Source of the DNA: Chryseobacterium luteum
Lineage (GTDB): Bacteria > Bacteroidota > Bacteroidia > Flavobacteriales > Weeksellaceae
Direction: 5' to 3'
Length of the DNA: 44,296 nucleotides
NCBI RefSeq assembly: GCF_000737785.1
Contig: NZ_JPRO01000025.1
Coordinates: 1-44,296 of the forward strand
Below the pieces are notes generated by a model. It had not been told where the DNA came from. It did no database searches and saw only the letters and a list, made by a program, of their open reading frames with translations. Below, piece after piece: positions 41,114 to 44,296 of the stretch (position 1 is the stretch's first letter; the number at the start of each line of letters is the position of its first letter). The translations under genes were made by a program, and so were the position numbers.

Positions 41114-41128
41114 CAAAAAAATATAATT

Positions 41129-41983
41129 ATGCTAAATAAACTTGCTGCCTCAGAGCTGATACTGAATGAAGACGGAAGTGTATACCACTTAAATCTTTTA
41201 CCTGAAGATATTGCTGATAAGATCATCCTTGTGGGAGATCCGGACAGAGTGGCAAAAGTTTCAAAATATTTTGATACAGTAGAGATCAAAAAAAACAAAA
41301 GAGAATTCTATACCCATACGGGAACCCTGCGCGGAGAAAGAATTACCGTAATGTCTACCGGCATCGGAACAGAGAACATCGACATCGTGATGAACGAGCT
41401 TGATGCTTTGGTGAATATTGATCTTAAAAACAAAGAGTTCAAAACGGAACATACATCTCTTGAACTCTTCCGTATGGGAACCTGCGGAAGTGTGAACCCG
41501 GATGTACAGGTAGATAATATGCTGGTAACCCAGAATGTTGTAGGTCTGGACGGATTGATGCATTTCTACCAGGATTACAGCTTCGAGAACGATTTTTCCA
41601 AAAGCTTCATGGAGAAATTCCCGTATGAGAAGATCAGGCCTATGCTTTATTTCTCAGACTGGGCAGAGGAAATGGGAGCTTATTATAAAGATGCCAAATA
41701 CCACGGAAATACAGCCACTTTCCCGGGATTCTATGCTCCACAGGGAAGGCAGCTGCGTTTAAAAGCGGTTGATGATAAATTCCTGGAAACATTGAATGAT
41801 CTTGGCGTAACCAATTTTGAAATGGAAACCTCAGCGATCTATGCCCTTTCAAAATTATTGGGTCATAAAGCGATTACGGTAAATAACGTTATTGCGAACA
41901 GAAGACGTGGAGAGTTCTCTGCAGATCACCACGCTTCTGAAAAGAACCTTATTGATTGGGTGCTTGAGAGAATTATTAAATAA
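41129..41983 (+). CDS. Nucleoside phosphorylase (uridine phosphorylase-like)
   Basis: 284 residues. The family opening LLPEDIADKIILVGDPDRVAKV with the phosphate-binding GDPDR, then STGIGTENIDIVMNEL, the MGTCGSV active-site loop, and FEMETSAIYALSKLLG with the sugar-binding Glu-Met-Glu are present. Cleaves pyrimidine or purine nucleosides with phosphate, in the nucleoside salvage pathway; the substrate is probably uridine but is not certain. Two hairpins follow the gene. Confidence 0.92.
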   Translation: MLNKLAASELILNEDGSVYHLNLLPEDIADKIILVGDPDRVAKVSKYFDTVEIKKNKREFYTHTGTLRGERITVMSTGIGTENIDIVMNELDALVNIDLKNKEFKTEHTSLELFRMGTCGSVNPDVQVDNMLVTQNVVGLDGLMHFYQDYSFENDFSKSFMEKFPYEKIRPMLYFSDWAEEMGAYYKDAKYHGNTATFPGFYAPQGRQLRLKAVDDKFLETLNDLGVTNFEMETSAIYALSKLLGHKAITVNNVIANRRRGEFSADHHASEKNLIDWVLERIIK

Positions 41984-42014
41984 AAATACTTCAGATCTTA
42001 ATTGTTCAAAGTTC

Positions 42015-42047
42015 AAACCTTATAGGTTTTAAAAACCTATAAGGTTT
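42015..42047. terminator. Hairpin after the nucleoside phosphorylase gene
   Basis: AAACCTTATAGGTTT / AAACCTATAAGGTTT, a perfect 15-bp stem with a 3-nt loop, 32 nt after the stop codon. T-rich sequence follows. It may serve as a terminator or belong to a dispersed AT-rich palindrome. Confidence 0.65.
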
Positions 42048-42078
42048 AATTTAAAAAACTTTTTTAATAAAAATCATC

Positions 42079-42111
42079 TTAGAGCCTGTTTAAATTTTAA
42101 ACAGGCTCTAA
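42079..42111. repeat. Palindrome made of the AGCCTGTTTAAA terminal sequence
   Basis: TTAGAGCCTGTTTAAA and its inverse form a perfect 16-bp palindrome around one base. The sequence GCCTGTTTAAATTTT is the terminal inverted repeat of the element at 22174-22320, here with no interior. It could be a MITE remnant, a head-to-head joint, or a terminator hairpin preceding the antiporter gene. Confidence 0.6.
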
Positions 42112-42157
42112 ATGTTTCTAAAAATTTGATATATATTTATATACCTAAAATTTATAT

Positions 42158-43735
42158 ATGCTAGAAAATTTCGAATTTTATCTTTTTTTGGTTCTCCTCA
42201 TTACGATGCTCATTATGCTGGCGAAAAAAATTCAGGTTGCATATCCTGTTTTACTAGTATTGGCGGGACTTTTAATAAGTTTTATTCCCGGAGTACCACC
42301 CATTAAAATAGAACCCGAATTAATTTTCATCATTTTTTTACCCCCATTGCTGTATGAAGCAGCCTGGTCAACCTCATGGAAAGAACTTTGGCGATGGCGC
42401 AGGATTATTTTCAGTTTTGCTTTCGTTGTCGTATTTTTCACCGCATTATCGGTTGCTGTTTTCGCTAATTATTTTATTCCCGGTTTTTCTTTAGCCTTAG
42501 GTTTTTTATTGGGCGGAATTGTTTCTCCACCCGATGCAGTAAGTGCCGGAGCGATTTTAAAATTTGTAAAAGTGCCGAAAAGACTGGCTTCCATTCTCGA
42601 AGGCGAAAGTTTGCTGAATGACGCTTCTTCTTTAATTATTTTCCGGTTTGCAATGATTGCTGCAGCAACCGGACAGTTTGTATGGCATGAAGCAGCGGGA
42701 AGTTTTGTGTGGATGTGCATTGGCGGTGTAGGAATCGGACTTGTAATCGCGTATATTTTTATGAAAATGCACAAAATTTTGCCTACTGATTCAAACACGG
42801 ATATTTTACTGACTTTTATTGCGCCCTTCTCGATGTATCTGGCAGCAGAACAACTTCACGCTTCCGGAGTTTTGGCGGTGGTAAGTGGTGGGTTATTTCT
42901 TTCTTACCGCAGTCACGATTTTTTGAGCAGTGCATCCAGGATACGTACCGTAACGGTTTGGGAAAGTTTTTGTTTTTTGCTCAATGGAATTGTTTTCATG
43001 CTTATCGGGTTGGATCTGCCCGAAATTGTTTCCGGCTTGGGTGACACTGATATTTATACAGCAATCGGGTATGGAATTGCAGTTACCGCAGTTCTGATTG
43101 TTGTAAGAATTTTTGCAGGCTATGCAGCGGTGATTACGACTTTAATTATGAGAAATTTTATCACGGTTGCGGATGCACAGGCTCCCGGCTGGCAGACTCC
43201 CATGATCATTGGCTGGACCGGAATGAGAGGCGTGGTTTCTTTGGCGGCAGCACTTTCAATTCCCTTGACTTTAGATGACGGAACTCCTTTTCCACAAAGA
43301 AATCTGATCCTTTTCATCACATTTGTTGTGATTCTTTTAACATTGCTTGTTCAGGGGCTTACGCTTCCTTTTTTATTAAAGAAATTCCCACCGATAGACC
43401 GGGATTTTATGAGAAGCGAAAAGGAAATAGATTACGAAATCCAGAACAGCCTCGCGCAAGTGGCGGTTGATAAAATTCGCAGCAATTATGCTGATAAAAT
43501 AGAAAGTTTCCCGGCGTTGAAAGATCAATTACAGAAATATGAAAACCAACTGAGCAGCTCTGAAATCATAATTAATTACGCTGAATACCGAAATATTTAT
43601 ATTGACATTCTCGAAACTCAAAGAAGCTGGCTTATCCATAAAAACCGCGAAGAACTTTTGCTGGATGAAGAAATCATCAGAAAGCATCTCCGTTTACTTG
43701 ATCTTCAGGAGGAAAGATTGAATATGAAAAGTTAG
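42158..43735 (+). CDS. Na+/H+ antiporter, CPA1 family
   Basis: 525 residues with 12-13 membrane segments to about residue 410. Landmarks of the CPA1 family are IIFLPPLLYEAAWSTS, the ion-binding region LGGIVSPPDAVSAGAILK and EGESLLNDASSLI (with the conserved ND pair), and GWTGMRGVVSLAAALSIP. The C-terminal 110 residues are cytoplasmic and helical, resembling the regulatory tail of NhaP-like and NHE-like exchangers. It exchanges Na+ (or K+) for protons across the inner membrane. Monocistronic, preceded by an AT-rich region. Confidence 0.93.
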   Translation: MLENFEFYLFLVLLITMLIMLAKKIQVAYPVLLVLAGLLISFIPGVPPIKIEPELIFIIFLPPLLYEAAWSTSWKELWRWRRIIFSFAFVVVFFTALSVAVFANYFIPGFSLALGFLLGGIVSPPDAVSAGAILKFVKVPKRLASILEGESLLNDASSLIIFRFAMIAAATGQFVWHEAAGSFVWMCIGGVGIGLVIAYIFMKMHKILPTDSNTDILLTFIAPFSMYLAAEQLHASGVLAVVSGGLFLSYRSHDFLSSASRIRTVTVWESFCFLLNGIVFMLIGLDLPEIVSGLGDTDIYTAIGYGIAVTAVLIVVRIFAGYAAVITTLIMRNFITVADAQAPGWQTPMIIGWTGMRGVVSLAAALSIPLTLDDGTPFPQRNLILFITFVVILLTLLVQGLTLPFLLKKFPPIDRDFMRSEKEIDYEIQNSLAQVAVDKIRSNYADKIESFPALKDQLQKYENQLSSSEIIINYAEYRNIYIDILETQRSWLIHKNREELLLDEEIIRKHLRLLDLQEERLNMKS

Positions 43736-43757
43736 GAATTTCATGCTTACATTACTG

Positions 43758-44296
43758 CTAACAGAATTCTTTAGGATCAGGGTATTTAAATACAAAATCT
43801 AGTTCAGAAATCATTTTTGAAGATAAGATTATTTTTCCTTCACTTATTATATCTTCAGCAGGCGGGAGATTTTTCTGGGCATTGATCACCTGAGATTTTG
43901 AAGGATGCTGAGGTGCAGCCACATTGTAGAGTTTTCCTTCGGAACCTTTTTCGATCATTCTTTCAATCACTCCGGAAATATCCTCATAATGAATATGATT
44001 TACCGGAGCGCTCAGGTTGGAAACATTATAATTTTTAAGAAGCCTGTTGTCTCCCATTAATCCCGACAACCTCAAAATATTAACCTGCGGATATGTATTT
44101 CTGATCATTCTCTCTCCCGGAACCTTATCGGAAGAAAGGCTTTCTTCTGTATATTCTCCCACAGCATCCGGATATACGCCGGTAGAATTCATAACAAACA
44201 TCTGACCTTTAAAATCACCGATAAACGATAATAAATGCTGTACCCTGTTGTACAATGAGCTGGCACAACAGCTTTTCCCGGAAAGAGGAATGGTAA
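43758..44296 (-). CDS. NAD-dependent epimerase/SDR family protein (partial)
   Basis: The open frame continues to the right edge of the window, so the true start and Rossmann NAD-binding motif lie outside. The visible C-terminal part of about 179 residues reads MFVMNSTGVYPD (the catalytic SDR-type S-x-YP arrangement), NILRLSGLMGDNRLLKN, then VNHIHYEDISGVIERM, and ends DFVFKYPDPKEFC. This matches extended SDR/nucleoside-sugar epimerase-like proteins of the YeeZ type. Substrate unknown. Convergent with the antiporter gene 22 nt away; no terminator is clearly seen. Confidence 0.75.
   Translation of the reverse strand, partial: TIPLSGKSCCASSLYNRVQHLLSFIGDFKGQMFVMNSTGVYPDAVGEYTEESLSSDKVPGERMIRNTYPQVNILRLSGLMGDNRLLKNYNVSNLSAPVNHIHYEDISGVIERMIEKGSEGKLYNVAAPQHPSKSQVINAQKNLPPAEDIISEGKIILSSKMISELDFVFKYPDPKEFC

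Overview
The window looks like chromosome from a flavobacterium of the Weeksellaceae, most likely Chryseobacterium. The base composition is AT-rich. Several promoters fit the Bacteroidota pattern (TTG, a 17-19 nt spacer, then TAnnTTTG). Gene content agrees: a DUF839 protein with a type IX secretion sorting tail, DUF6157 and DUF6261 proteins, a Gly-rich RRM protein and a GG-leader bacteriocin-like peptide. The genus is inferred from gene content only.

Layout. 1-2600 (minus strand) is a decaying accessory locus: two copies of a lipoprotein gene, the complete one carrying a JAMM/JAB-like metallopeptidase motif, a DUF6705-like secreted protein, and a further gene remnant. Each carries a visible lesion. 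It faces an XRE regulator (2720) across an intergenic region with a 19-bp palindrome. A DUF6261 gene follows. 4199-6904 encodes pyruvate dehydrogenase E2 and E1 alpha. 7029-9937 is a membrane/regulator operon (PAP2-like, BlaI-like, DUF4153). 10220-12630 holds an RRM protein, a small HTH protein, DUF6157, a thioesterase and an HMA-AraC fusion regulator beside a copper P-type ATPase (12985). 15849-22824 holds DUF72, a secreted carboxypeptidase-regulatory-like protein, a polysaccharide deacetylase, a YggS protein, a sigma-54 activator lacking a DNA-binding domain, a MATE exporter and a GNAT. 23097-28006 holds a secreted unknown, an S9 peptidase, the GG-leader peptide, DoxX and Era. 28137-36010 holds a TfoX-like remnant, a Crp/Fnr regulator with an SMR exporter, a methyltransferase, methionine aminopeptidase, a HAD phosphatase, acyl-ACP desaturase, phosphoglycerate mutase, a SUI1 protein and an LRR protein. 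36065-44296 holds the DUF839 protein, a di-heme peroxidase, a secreted unknown, a nucleoside phosphorylase, a Na+/H+ antiporter and a partial epimerase.

The most unusual structure is a set of intergenic elements (12625-12896, 18534-18573, 28946-29093, 31148-31236, 38366-38605) that begin at, or within about 10 nt of, the stop codon of a gene. Their arms are degenerate tandem repeats with an exact 7- or 8-nt period. In the four complete elements the second arm is the reverse complement of the same repeat family, so the transcript could fold into a long hairpin around an interior. The two best copies (12625 and 38366) share arm repeats but have unrelated interiors.

The window also holds a separate MITE-like inverted-repeat family (22174-22320 and 42079-42111), a 50-bp inverted repeat at 10127, and many bidirectional terminators between convergent genes. 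I saw no tRNA, rRNA, CRISPR array or intact transposase.
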